In this document: one piece after another, positions 8,509 through 16,162 of the stretch
Position numbering within the stretch: position 1 is the stretch's first letter
Layout of the letters: each line of letters begins with the position of its first letter
Origin: Pseudomonas sp. ADAK13
Lineage (GTDB): Bacteria > Pseudomonadota > Gammaproteobacteria > Pseudomonadales > Pseudomonadaceae
Reading direction: 5' to 3'
DNA length: 64,000 nt
Assembly (NCBI RefSeq): GCF_012935715.1
Contig: NZ_CP052860.1
Coordinates: 1,612,001 to 1,676,000 of the forward strand
Made by a program: the position numbers and the translations under genes
Notes under the pieces: model-generated
The model's input: only the letters and a program-made list of their open reading frames with translations
Databases searched by the model: none
What the model was told of the DNA's origin: nothing

Positions 8509-9999
8509 TCAGTCGAAGGTGATGCCCTGGGCCAGCGGCAATTCCAGCGAGTAGTTCACGGTGTTGGTCTGGCGACGCATGTAGCCGCGCCATGCATCCG
8601 AACCCGACTCACGCCCGCCACCGGTCTCTTTCTCACCGCCAAACGCGCCACCAATCTCCGCGCCACTCGGGCCGATGTTGACGTTGGCAATCCCGCAGTC
8701 GCTGCCCACGGCCGACATGAACTGTTCGGCTTCACGCACGTCGGTGGTAAAGATGCACGACGACAGGCCTTGAGGCACGGCATTGTTGAGGCGCAGCGCT
8801 TCAGCGAAATCGGTGTAGCCCACCACGTACAGAATCGGCGCGAAGGTCTCGGTGCACACCACGTCACTCTGCTCCGGCATTTCCACGATCGCCGGCGACA
8901 CGTAGTAAGCGTTGGGGAATTTGTCCTCCAACTGACGCTTGCCGCCAAACACCCGGCCGCCTTCGCTCAAGGCCTGTTCCAGGGCGTCCTGCATGTTTTC
9001 GAAGCTGTGTTTGTCGATCAGCGGGCCGATCAGGTTGCCTTCCAGTGGATGGCCGATGCGCACCTTGGCATACGCGGCCTTGAGGCGGGTGACGATTTCC
9101 TCTTTCACCGACTCATGGGCGATCAACCGGCGCAGGCTGGTGCAGCGCTGCCCAGCGGTGCCGACGGCGCTGAACAGGATGGCGCGCACGGCCATGTCCA
9201 GGTCGGCGCTTGGGCCGAGGATCATGGCGTTGTTGCCGCCCAGTTCGAGAATGCTGCGGGCAAAACGCGCGGCGACTTTCGGCGCCACTTCGCGGCCCAT
9301 GCGGGTGCTGCCAGTGGCGCTGATCAGCGCCACACGCGGGTCATCCACCAGTGCGGCACCGGCGTCACGACCACCGATAATCACTTGGCTCAGGTACTCG
9401 GGGGCGCCGTCGAATTTCTTCAGCACGCGCTCGAACAACGCTTGGCAGGCCAAGGCGGTGAGCGGGGTTTTTTCCGAGGGTTTCCAGATCACCGCGTTGC
9501 CGCACACCAGTGCCAGCGCGGTGTTCCACGCCCACACCGCCACCGGGAAGTTGAACGCACTGATCACGCCGACCACCCCCAGCGGGTGCCAGGTTTCACG
9601 CATGTGGTGGCCCGGGCGCTCGGAGGCGATGGTCAAGCCATACAGTTGGCGCGACAGGCCGACGGCGAAGTCGCAGATGTCGATCATTTCCTGCACTTCA
9701 CCCAGGCCTTCCTGGGTGATCTTGCCGGCTTCCCATGACACCAGCTCACCGAGGTCGGCTTTGTACTCGCGCAACACGTCGCCGAACTGGCGCACCAGCT
9801 CACCACGGCGGGGTGCCGGCACCTTGCGCCAGGCGTCGAATGCATGCTCGGCGCGACTGACCTGCTGCTCCACCTCGGCGGCACCTTCCCAGTGCACACT
9901 GGCAATCCGGCTGCCATCGATGGGCGAATGCACGGGCTGTTTGCCCGACTGGTACAGCGCCGGGTTTACCCCGAGACGATCAAGCAATGCGGCAACCAT
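8509..9999 (-). CDS. amaB: Piperideine-6-carboxylate (alpha-aminoadipate semialdehyde) dehydrogenase AmaB
   Basis: A 496-aa NAD(P)-dependent aldehyde dehydrogenase related to the ALDH7/antiquitin group. The catalytic cysteine is in GQRCTSLRRL near residue 285, the general-base glutamate in LELGGNNA near 252, and the cofactor region SATGSTRMGREV near 228. In P. putida the enzyme converts piperideine-6-carboxylate to 2-aminoadipate in lysine catabolism. GGAG lies six bases before the ATG. It is first in an operon with amaA and diverges from the LysR gene across a 154-bp control region. Confidence 0.86.
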   Translation of the reverse strand: MVAALLDRLGVNPALYQSGKQPVHSPIDGSRIASVHWEGAAEVEQQVSRAEHAFDAWRKVPAPRRGELVRQFGDVLREYKADLGELVSWEAGKITQEGLGEVQEMIDICDFAVGLSRQLYGLTIASERPGHHMRETWHPLGVVGVISAFNFPVAVWAWNTALALVCGNAVIWKPSEKTPLTALACQALFERVLKKFDGAPEYLSQVIIGGRDAGAALVDDPRVALISATGSTRMGREVAPKVAARFARSILELGGNNAMILGPSADLDMAVRAILFSAVGTAGQRCTSLRRLIAHESVKEEIVTRLKAAYAKVRIGHPLEGNLIGPLIDKHSFENMQDALEQALSEGGRVFGGKRQLEDKFPNAYYVSPAIVEMPEQSDVVCTETFAPILYVVGYTDFAEALRLNNAVPQGLSSCIFTTDVREAEQFMSAVGSDCGIANVNIGPSGAEIGGAFGGEKETGGGRESGSDAWRGYMRRQTNTVNYSLELPLAQGITFD

Positions 10000-10153
10000 G
10001 GGTCACTCCTTCAATCTACAAACAGAAATTTGCGCCGCCAGCTGTCGCGGCGATCCAGACCTTATTTGTAGCTGGCCCAAGACTTGCCAACAAACGACGA
10101 TTAGGCGAGATATCATTCCGTTTATTCATGCTAAGAACAAAAAGAGGCGTGCC

Positions 10154-11050
10154 GTGCTGAATAAAAGACATTTGCCCTCGATCACCGCCTTGCAGTGTTT
10201 CGAAGCGGTCACCCGCCACCTGAGTTTTACCCGCGCCGCCGAGGAGCTGAACCTCACCCAGAGCGCCGTCAGCAAACAGGTCGCGCAGCTGGAAGAACTG
10301 CTGCAGCACCTGCTGTTTCGCCGGGTACGCCGCCGCTTGCAGATGACCCCGGCGGGCGATTTGTACCTGGTGGAAGTCCGAAAAATCCTCACCCAGGTGG
10401 AGATGTCCACCCATTACCTGCGTTCCTACGGCGGCGAGACTGAAGTGCTGCGGGTGTCCACGCCCTACACCTTCGGCGCTCGCTGGCTGGTGCCGCGCCT
10501 CAAGGGCTGGCGGCTGCGCCATCCGCAGATTCACCTGGACCTGTGCAACGAACAGGAACCAGACGAGCTGCTGCAAGGCAAGGCCGACCTGGCCTTCTAT
10601 TTCGGCCAGGGCTCACGGCCCGGCACCGAGAGCCTCAAGCTGTTCAGTGAAGAGCTGGTGCCCGTGTGCTCGCCCGACAGCCTGCCCGCACAACCGTTTA
10701 CAGACCCCACGCAGCTCAGTGAACTGGTGCTGCTGCAAAACGCCTCGCGCCCTCAGGGCTGGCACGACTGGTTCGCGGCCCAGGGCTATCACACCGAGCA
10801 CAGCTACCACGGGCCGCGCTTCGAGACCTTTTATATGTGCATCCGCGCCGCGCAAGTGGGCTGTGGTGTGGCGCTGCTGCCACGGTTCCTGGTGGAAGAA
10901 GAATTGGCCGAAGGCAAGCTGGTGATCCCCTGGCAGCACGCGATGCCGAGCCAGGATGCGTATTACCTGGCGTATCCCGAGCACTCGGCGGAAGTGCCCA
11001 AGGTGCGGGATTTTGTGAAGTGGATGATGGAGCAAGTCGAGTCAGTTTGA
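10154..11050 (+). CDS. LysR-family transcriptional regulator, divergent from amaB
   Basis: A 298-aa LysR regulator with an N-terminal winged helix-turn-helix (LPSITALQCFEAVTRHLSFT, then AAEELNLTQSAVSKQVAQLE) and a C-terminal periplasmic-binding-like effector domain from about residue 90. I chose the GTG at 10154 because AGAGG lies just upstream and the LPSITALQCFEA motif normally begins a few residues from the N terminus. It is divergent from amaB-amaA and is the likely regulator of that operon, as LysR genes usually control the divergent unit. The effector is probably a lysine-pathway compound, by inference only. Confidence 0.85.
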   Translation: MLNKRHLPSITALQCFEAVTRHLSFTRAAEELNLTQSAVSKQVAQLEELLQHLLFRRVRRRLQMTPAGDLYLVEVRKILTQVEMSTHYLRSYGGETEVLRVSTPYTFGARWLVPRLKGWRLRHPQIHLDLCNEQEPDELLQGKADLAFYFGQGSRPGTESLKLFSEELVPVCSPDSLPAQPFTDPTQLSELVLLQNASRPQGWHDWFAAQGYHTEHSYHGPRFETFYMCIRAAQVGCGVALLPRFLVEEELAEGKLVIPWQHAMPSQDAYYLAYPEHSAEVPKVRDFVKWMMEQVESV

Positions 11051-11070
11051 TTTTTTTGGCCTGCAATACC

Positions 11071-11143
11071 GCTATCGCAGGCAAGCCAGCTCCCACCTTT
11101 TGGAATGCATTCACCTGTGGGAACTGGCTTGCCTGCGATGGCG
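11071..11143. repeat. Paired REP element between the LysR gene and pncB
   Basis: Inverted arms of the GTGGGAGCTGGCTTGCCTGC family flank about 25 bp. It lies in the 214-bp gap downstream of the LysR regulator. Confidence 0.8.
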
Positions 11144-11264
11144 TCAGTGGTCTCACCGAAAAAAACTGCTGGCAAAACAGCACAGGTCTATGCGCCACTA
11201 GCGCCATTCCTTAATTGTGCGTAAAGGTCGGCGCCCATCGCCGACCCGTCTGGAGATTCCCGTT

Positions 11265-12479
11265 ATGAGCGAGAGTGTGTTTGCCGATCGCATCGTGCAG
11301 AACCTGCTCGACACCGACTTCTACAAGCTGACCATGATGCAGGCGGTGCTGCACAACTACCCGAACGTGGAAGTTGAATGGGAGTTTCGTTGCCGTAACA
11401 GTGAAGACCTGCGCCCGTACCTGGCGGAGATCCGCTACCAGATCGAGCGCCTGGCCGAGCTGAGCCTGAGCCCCGACCAACTGGGCTTCCTGGAACGCAT
11501 CAGCTTCATGAAGCCGGATTTCCTGCGGTTCCTCGGGCTGTTCCGCTTCAACCTGCGCTACGTGCACACCGGCATCGAGAACGGCGAGTTGTTTATCCGC
11601 CTGCGCGGGCCGTGGCTGCATGTGATCCTGTTTGAAGTGCCGATGCTGGCGATCGTCAGCGAGGTGCGTAACCGCTATCGCTACCAGACCGTCATCCTCG
11701 AACAGGCCCGCGAGCAGCTGTATCGCAAGTTCGACTGGCTGACGGCCAACGCCAGCGTCGAAGAGCTGTCCGAATTGCAGGTGGCGGATTTCGGCACGCG
11801 CCGGCGCTTCTCCTACCGTGTGCAGGAAGAAGTGGTGACGGTGCTCAAGCACGACTTCCCCGGGCGGTTTGTCGGCACCAGCAACGTGCACCTGGCCCGT
11901 GAGCTGGACATGAAGCCCCTGGGCACCATGGCCCACGAGTGGATCATGGCCCACCAGCAACTCGGCCCGCGGTTGATCGACAGCCAGATCGCCGCCCTCG
12001 ACTGCTGGGTGCGCGAGTACCGTGGCCTGCTGGGCATCGCCCTGACCGATTGCATCACCACCGACGCGTTCCTCGGCGATTTCGACCTGTACTTCGCCAA
12101 GCTGTTCGACGGCCTGCGCCACGACTCCGGCGACCCGGTGCAGTGGGCCGAAAAGGCCATCGCCCACTACCACAAGCTGGGCATTGAGCCGATGAGCAAG
12201 ACCCTGGTGTTCTCCGACAGCCTGTCGCTGCCCAAGGCGTTGGAGATTTTCCGCGCGCTGCGGGGTCGGATCAATGTGAGCTTTGGCATCGGCACCAACC
12301 TGACCTGTGATATTCCAGGTGTGGAACCGATGAGCATCGTGCTTAAAATAACCGCCTGTAATGGCCAGCCCGTCGCGAAGATTTCCGATGAAGCGGGCAA
12401 GACCCACTGCACCGATCCGAATTTCGTCGCCTATTTGCGCCACGTTTTCAAAGTACCTGCCCTACCCAGCAAGGAGTGA
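11265..12479 (+). CDS. pncB: Nicotinate phosphoribosyltransferase PncB
   Basis: A 404-aa cytoplasmic enzyme that joins nicotinate to PRPP with ATP hydrolysis to form nicotinate mononucleotide, the first step of NAD salvage. The N terminus [13 protein letters not shown], the central GTMAHEW and the [11 protein letters not shown] motif are typical of the family. I set the start at MSESVF because GGAG lies nine bases upstream; an upstream in-frame ATG lacks this. It is followed after three bases by nadE, so the two steps of NAD salvage are co-transcribed. Confidence 0.95.
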   Translation: MSESVFADRIVQNLLDTDFYKLTMMQAVLHNYPNVEVEWEFRCRNSEDLRPYLAEIRYQIERLAELSLSPDQLGFLERISFMKPDFLRFLGLFRFNLRYVHTGIENGELFIRLRGPWLHVILFEVPMLAIVSEVRNRYRYQTVILEQAREQLYRKFDWLTANASVEELSELQVADFGTRRRFSYRVQEEVVTVLKHDFPGRFVGTSNVHLARELDMKPLGTMAHEWIMAHQQLGPRLIDSQIAALDCWVREYRGLLGIALTDCITTDAFLGDFDLYFAKLFDGLRHDSGDPVQWAEKAIAHYHKLGIEPMSKTLVFSDSLSLPKALEIFRALRGRINVSFGIGTNLTCDIPGVEPMSIVLKITACNGQPVAKISDEAGKTHCTDPNFVAYLRHVFKVPALPSKE

Positions 12480-12482
12480 ATC

Positions 12483-13310
12483 ATGCAAGCCGTACAGCGC
12501 GAGATTGCTGAACAGCTCAAGGTCCAACCGCCCTTTAAGGACCAGGCCGCCCTTGAGGCGGAGGTCGCCCGGCGCGTTACCTTTATCCAGGACTGCCTGC
12601 TCAATTCAGGCCTCAAGACGTTGGTGCTGGGCATCAGCGGCGGCGTCGACTCTCTGACCGCCGGCCTGCTGGCCCAACGCGCGATGGAAGAGTTGCGGGC
12701 CGCCAAGGGTGACGACGCCTACCGCTTTATCGCGGTGCGCCTGCCCTACGAAACCCAGTTCGACGAACACGACGCCCAGGCGTCCGTGGACTTTATCGAG
12801 CCCGACGAGCGTCACACGGTGAACATCGGCCCGGCGGTCAAGTCCCTGGCCAATGAAGTGGCTGCGTTTGAAGGCAAGGCCGCGGTCTCCCGGGACTTCG
12901 TGCTGGGCAACACCAAGGCGCGCATGCGCATGGTGGCGCAGTACACCATCGCCGGCGCGGCCGGCGGCCTGGTGATCGGTACCGACCACGCGGCGGAAGC
13001 CGTGATGGGCTTTTTCACCAAATTCGGTGATGGCGCCTGCGACCTGGCCCCGTTGAGCGGCCTGGTGAAAAACCAGGTGCGCGCGATTGCCCGGCACTTT
13101 GGTGCCCCGGAATCGCTGGTGGAGAAAATCCCGACGGCCGACCTCGAAGACCTGTCCCCGGGCAAGCCGGATGAAGCGTCCCACGGCGTGACCTACGCCG
13201 AGATCGACGCGTTCCTGCACGGCGAGCCGGTGCGCGAGGAAGCGTTCCGGATCATCTGCGATACCTATCGCAAGACCGAGCACAAGCGGGTGATGCCGTT
13301 TGCACCATAA
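12483..13310 (+). CDS. nadE: Ammonia-dependent NAD synthetase NadE
   Basis: A 275-aa NAD synthetase that amidates nicotinate adenine dinucleotide with ATP and ammonia. The PP-loop [13 protein letters not shown] is near residue 48, and the [22 protein letters not shown] motif near 168 forms the substrate site. There is no glutaminase domain, so it belongs to the short ammonia-dependent class. It lies three bases after pncB and is convergent with azurin, with a REPIN and a shared terminator between them. Confidence 0.95.
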   Translation: MQAVQREIAEQLKVQPPFKDQAALEAEVARRVTFIQDCLLNSGLKTLVLGISGGVDSLTAGLLAQRAMEELRAAKGDDAYRFIAVRLPYETQFDEHDAQASVDFIEPDERHTVNIGPAVKSLANEVAAFEGKAAVSRDFVLGNTKARMRMVAQYTIAGAAGGLVIGTDHAAEAVMGFFTKFGDGACDLAPLSGLVKNQVRAIARHFGAPESLVEKIPTADLEDLSPGKPDEASHGVTYAEIDAFLHGEPVREEAFRIICDTYRKTEHKRVMPFAP

Positions 13311-13347
13311 GCCGACGCGGCAGTTCATTGTGGCAAAAGGGCGTGTT

Positions 13348-13477
13348 GTGGCGAGGGAGCTTGCTCCCGCTGGGGCGCGAAGCGGCCCCTGAAACCTGCT
13401 GACCGCTTTTTCTGATGCTACGCGGTGACCTTATTGGGGCCGCTCCGCAGCCCAGCGGGAGCAAGCTCCCTCGCCAC
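13348..13477. repeat. Large paired REP element between nadE and azu
   Basis: Arms GTGGCGAGGGAGCTTGCTCC and its inverted counterpart GGAGCAAGCTCCCTCGCCAC flank about 90 bp, with inner inverted copies of a GGGGCCGCT-type block. It belongs to the same family as the half element at 12-53 and the element at 53066-53237. Confidence 0.8.
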
Positions 13478-13489
13478 AAAAGCAGCTCA

Positions 13490-13520
13490 AAAAAAAGCGC
13501 CCCGAGGGGCGCTTTTTTTT
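13490..13520. terminator. Bidirectional intrinsic terminator between nadE and azu
   Basis: GCGCCCC and GGGGCGC close a two-base loop at 13497-13512, with eight A residues before and eight T residues after, so it can stop transcription from both convergent genes. Confidence 0.9.
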
Positions 13521-13533
13521 GCCTGAAGAATGA

Positions 13534-13980
13534 TTACTTCAGGGTCACAGTGCCTTTCATCATCGAGATGTGGCCTGGGAAGGAGCAGAAGAACGAGTAG
13601 TCAGTACCTGCCGCCAGCTTCGACACGTCGAAGGTCACGGAGTCTTTCTCGCCGGCACCGATGATCTTGGTGTGGGCGATGATGCGGGCGTCGCCGTCTT
13701 TCAGGTAGTTCTTGTCGATGCCGGCAGCCATGCCGTCGCTGGCGATGCCAGGCATGTCGGCGGTGGAACTCAGCACCCAGTTATGGCCCATGACGTTTTT
13801 CGGCAAGCTGCCGGAGTGGGTCAGCTCTACGGTGAACGTCTTGCAGCTCTTGTCGATTTCGACGGCCTTGGTGTTGAAGGACATCTGGTCAGTGGAGTCG
13901 ACAGTGACCTTGCACTCTGCAGCAAGCAACTGGCCGCTAGCCAGAGTCAGCAGGGAAACAGCAACGAGTTTGGCAAACAT
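13534..13980 (-). CDS. azu: Azurin, periplasmic type 1 copper protein
   Basis: A 148-aa precursor with a signal peptide of about 20 residues ([16 protein letters not shown], cleavage at LLAA/ECK) and a mature domain of about 128. The copper ligands are visible: His in VMGHNW, and Cys, His and Met in [14 protein letters not shown]. Azurin shuttles electrons in the periplasm, in denitrification or redox-stress chains. The start at 13980 has GGAG six bases upstream; an upstream in-frame ATG would bury the signal peptide. An ANR/FNR-type box lies about 77 bp upstream of the start codon. Confidence 0.96.
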   Translation of the reverse strand: MFAKLVAVSLLTLASGQLLAAECKVTVDSTDQMSFNTKAVEIDKSCKTFTVELTHSGSLPKNVMGHNWVLSSTADMPGIASDGMAAGIDKNYLKDGDARIIAHTKIIGAGEKDSVTFDVSKLAAGTDYSFFCSFPGHISMMKGTVTLK

Positions 13981-14050
13981 GTGAATCTCCAGGGCAGGGT
14001 TTAAAAAACGCATATTGCGACAAGGGTGCCTGAGTCAGGCAGGACTTCAT

Positions 14051-14064
14051 ATGATCTGTATCAA
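14051..14064 (-). promoter_or_regulatory. ANR/FNR-type box upstream of azurin
   Basis: TTGATACAGATCAT on the minus strand matches the TTGAT-N4-ATCAA consensus except for the last base. Azurin is known to be activated by ANR under low oxygen in P. aeruginosa, and the site is about 77 bp upstream of the azu start codon. Confidence 0.65.
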
Positions 14065-14169
14065 CAGATTGTATACAACTTTAGGCTATCAGACTCATCG
14101 ACACAATCTACCGGCCAAACTCGCACCGCCGGCCTATGATCGGCTCATCTTCCTTCTGGAGTCCGAGCC

Positions 14170-14259
14170 ATGCACCTCAATAGCCTGTTCCGCAGCCTGC
14201 TTGCCGCCTATGCCTGTGGCGCCAGCGGCACCTACGAAACACCTCAACGCGAGGTTTAG
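14170..14259 (+). CDS. Possible 29-aa small protein
   Basis: A short ORF (MHLNSLFRSLLAAYACGAS..., ending QREV) with GGAG eight bases upstream of the ATG. Its codons follow the strong third-position GC bias of the neighbourhood. The N-terminal half is moderately hydrophobic. It lies between azurin and the LOG-family gene, 58 bp before the latter, in an interval of over 300 bp otherwise without genes. No function can be proposed; it could also be a leader peptide or chance. Confidence 0.4.
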   Translation: MHLNSLFRSLLAAYACGASGTYETPQREV

Positions 14260-14317
14260 TCCTTTGAGAGACGCAAGCCAGCCTTTACTCTTTAGCCACA
14301 ACTGAGTGGAGTCAGGT

Positions 14318-14905
14318 ATGTCCTTGAAGTCTGTTTGTGTATTTTGCGGTGCCAGCAGCGGCACCAACCCGGCCTACCGCGAAGCGGCCGTTGCCCTCGG
14401 GCGTGCGTTGGCCGAGCGCAAGCTCACCCTGGTGTATGGCGGCGGCGCCGTGGGCCTGATGGGTATCGTCGCGGATGCGGCCCTGGAAGCCGGTGGCGAG
14501 GTGATCGGGATTATTCCCGAAAGCCTGAAAGTCCTGGAAATCGGTCACAAAGGCCTGACCCGCCTGGAAGTGGTCGACGGCATGCACGCTCGCAAGGCGC
14601 GCATGGCCGAGCTGAGCGACGCGTTCATTGCGCTGCCGGGCGGCCTGGGCACCCTGGAAGAACTGTTCGAAGTCTGGACCTGGGGCCAGCTCGGCTACCA
14701 CGGCAAACCGCTGGGTTTGCTCGAAGTGAACGGTTTTTACCGCAAGTTGACCGATTTTCTTGATCATATCGTCGGCGAAGGTTTCGTCCGCGCACCGCAT
14801 CGTGCCATGCTGCAAATGAGCGAATCGCCGGCTGAGCTGCTTGACGCATTGGATGCCTGGCAACCGCTGGTCCTGCCCAAATGGGTGGATCAAAAACCCG
14901 ATTAA
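14318..14905 (+). CDS. LOG-family protein (TIGR00730), nucleotide 5'-monophosphate phosphoribohydrolase
   Basis: A 195-aa Rossmann-type protein with the family motifs MHARKARM (MxxRK) and [16 protein letters not shown] (PGGxGTxxE), which form the phosphoribohydrolase site. Relatives hydrolyse cytokinin riboside monophosphates or other NMPs, releasing the base and ribose 5-phosphate. I chose the ATG at 14318 because GGAG lies six bases upstream, rather than the GTG four codons earlier. Bacterial members often have a general nucleotide-salvage role; the substrate here is unknown. Confidence 0.87.
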   Translation: MSLKSVCVFCGASSGTNPAYREAAVALGRALAERKLTLVYGGGAVGLMGIVADAALEAGGEVIGIIPESLKVLEIGHKGLTRLEVVDGMHARKARMAELSDAFIALPGGLGTLEELFEVWTWGQLGYHGKPLGLLEVNGFYRKLTDFLDHIVGEGFVRAPHRAMLQMSESPAELLDALDAWQPLVLPKWVDQKPD

Positions 14906-14973
14906 CCCTTGGGACGCGATTAAAGGCAGAATACGCGCCGCTCAACCTCACCTTCGACCCCAGAGGATCGCCC

Positions 14974-15162
14974 ATGGCAAAACCTAATTACTCCTTCGCC
15001 AAACGTCAGAGAGACTTGGCCAAAGAGCAGAAGAAAGAGGAAAAGCTGCAGCGCAAGAAATTGGCAGCCGACGAAGAAGCCGGTGCACTGAACCCGGATG
15101 CTGAAGGTACAGTGGCTACAGACGAAACCGAAGCACCGAAAGATCAGGCGCCGGACGCCTGA
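14974..15162 (+). CDS. Conserved small charged protein of unknown function
   Basis: A 62-aa protein. The first half is strongly basic with a helical KRQRDLAKEQKKEEKLQRKK segment, and the second half is acidic and disordered, ending in EAPKDQAPDA. AGAGGA lies seven bases before the ATG. It begins 68 bp after the LOG gene on the same strand. I know small proteins of this type from this locus in Pseudomonas but no function. The charge pattern suggests nucleic acid or ribosome contact, as a guess only. Confidence 0.75.
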   Translation: MAKPNYSFAKRQRDLAKEQKKEEKLQRKKLAADEEAGALNPDAEGTVATDETEAPKDQAPDA

Positions 15163-15177
15163 GAACCACTGGATTTA

Positions 15178-15260
15178 TGTAGGAGCCGGCTTGCCGGCGA
15201 TCGGGCCGAATGATCACCAGAGATCTCAAGGTCGCCATCGCCGGCAAGCCGGCTCCTACA
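15178..15260. repeat. Paired REP element (GTAGGAGCCGGCTTGCCGGC family)
   Basis: Two inverted arms of TGTAGGAGCCGGCTTGCCGG flank about 35 bp. It sits between the convergent small charged protein gene and the transglutaminase operon and may serve as its 3' end. Confidence 0.8.
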
Positions 15261-15271
15261 GTGGATCTGCG

Positions 15272-16162
15272 CTATTCCAGCGGCATCACCGTTACCCGCA
15301 CTTCCGGGTCATGGCTCCCTCCCCCCAGAATCACCCCCCGCAACGGCGAAACATCGGAAAAATCCCGGCCCCAGGCCAGGGTGATGTGTTCCAGCGCCGG
15401 CTGCACATTGTTGGTCGGATCAAAATCCACCCAACCCGACACCGGGCAAAACACCGACACCCACGCGTGGGACGCATCCGCGCCGATCAACCGTGGCTGG
15501 CCGGGCGGTGGCTGGGTCAGCAGGTAACCGCTGATATACCGCGCCGCCAGGCCCCGGGAGCGCAGGCACGCGAGCATCAGGTGGGCGAAGTCCTGGCACA
15601 CGCCGCGCCGGCGCTCCAGCACTTCCACCAGCGGCGTGGCAACCTGGGTGGCTTCGGCATCGAAGGTGAACTCGCTGAAGATCTTTTGCATCAGCGCCTG
15701 CACACCCAACAGCAATGGACGACCGGCCGGAAAACAGTCTTCAGAGAACTCGACGAAGCTTTTTTTCAAATGCACATAGGGCGATTCAAACCGATAGCGA
15801 CACGCCTCGATCACCTCGGCGGATAACGGCTGGCTGCTGTAGGTCAGGCCGTTGCGGGTCTGGTCCCAGGCCCGCGACAGGCTGAAGTCCAGTACCGGCC
15901 GCGCCAGCACTTCCACCGTCAGCCCGGCGTTCACCAGCAGCTCATCGTGGGGCCGCTCGAACGCCAGCCGGGTGATCGGGTTACCAAACACATCAAGCTC
16001 GTCCCGGCGCGAGGTCGGCTCGGGGCTGATCTCCAGTTGCTGCGAGCTGCAGCGCTGCCAGGCACACGGCCGCGGCCACAGGTGCGCCAGTTGCTGGGCC
16101 AGGGACACCGGGCTGTCGTAGTGGTAATGGGTATCGTGGAAAATCTGGTAGCGGGCACTCAT
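15272..16162 (-). CDS. Transglutaminase-like protein with N-terminal bacterial transglutaminase domain
   Basis: A 296-aa cytoplasmic protein. Residues 1-85 form a beta-rich N-terminal domain, followed by a transglutaminase/protease fold. The catalytic triad is complete: Cys in RRGVCQDFAH near residue 190, His in ADASHAW near 230 and Asp in VDFDPTNN near 245. It is the last gene of a three-gene operon, and its ATG shares a base with the TGA of the ATP-grasp gene. Its partners suggest cleavage or rearrangement of peptide or isopeptide bonds made by the ATP-grasp enzyme. The biological substrate is unknown. Confidence 0.82.
   Translation of the reverse strand: MSARYQIFHDTHYHYDSPVSLAQQLAHLWPRPCAWQRCSSQQLEISPEPTSRRDELDVFGNPITRLAFERPHDELLVNAGLTVEVLARPVLDFSLSRAWDQTRNGLTYSSQPLSAEVIEACRYRFESPYVHLKKSFVEFSEDCFPAGRPLLLGVQALMQKIFSEFTFDAEATQVATPLVEVLERRRGVCQDFAHLMLACLRSRGLAARYISGYLLTQPPPGQPRLIGADASHAWVSVFCPVSGWVDFDPTNNVQPALEHITLAWGRDFSDVSPLRGVILGGGSHDPEVRVTVMPLE

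Noticed and set aside
7117..9999. Putrescine (PuuB/PuuC-like) catabolic enzymes
   Set aside because: The oxidase and dehydrogenase folds would allow this, but the pairing with a divergent LysR gene and the ALDH7-type dehydrogenase fit AmaA/AmaB better.
8939..10153. An N-terminal extension of about 400 codons on the LysR regulator
   Set aside because: The open frame continues upstream only because it reads antisense through amaB. The helix-turn-helix begins within ten residues of the GTG at 10154.
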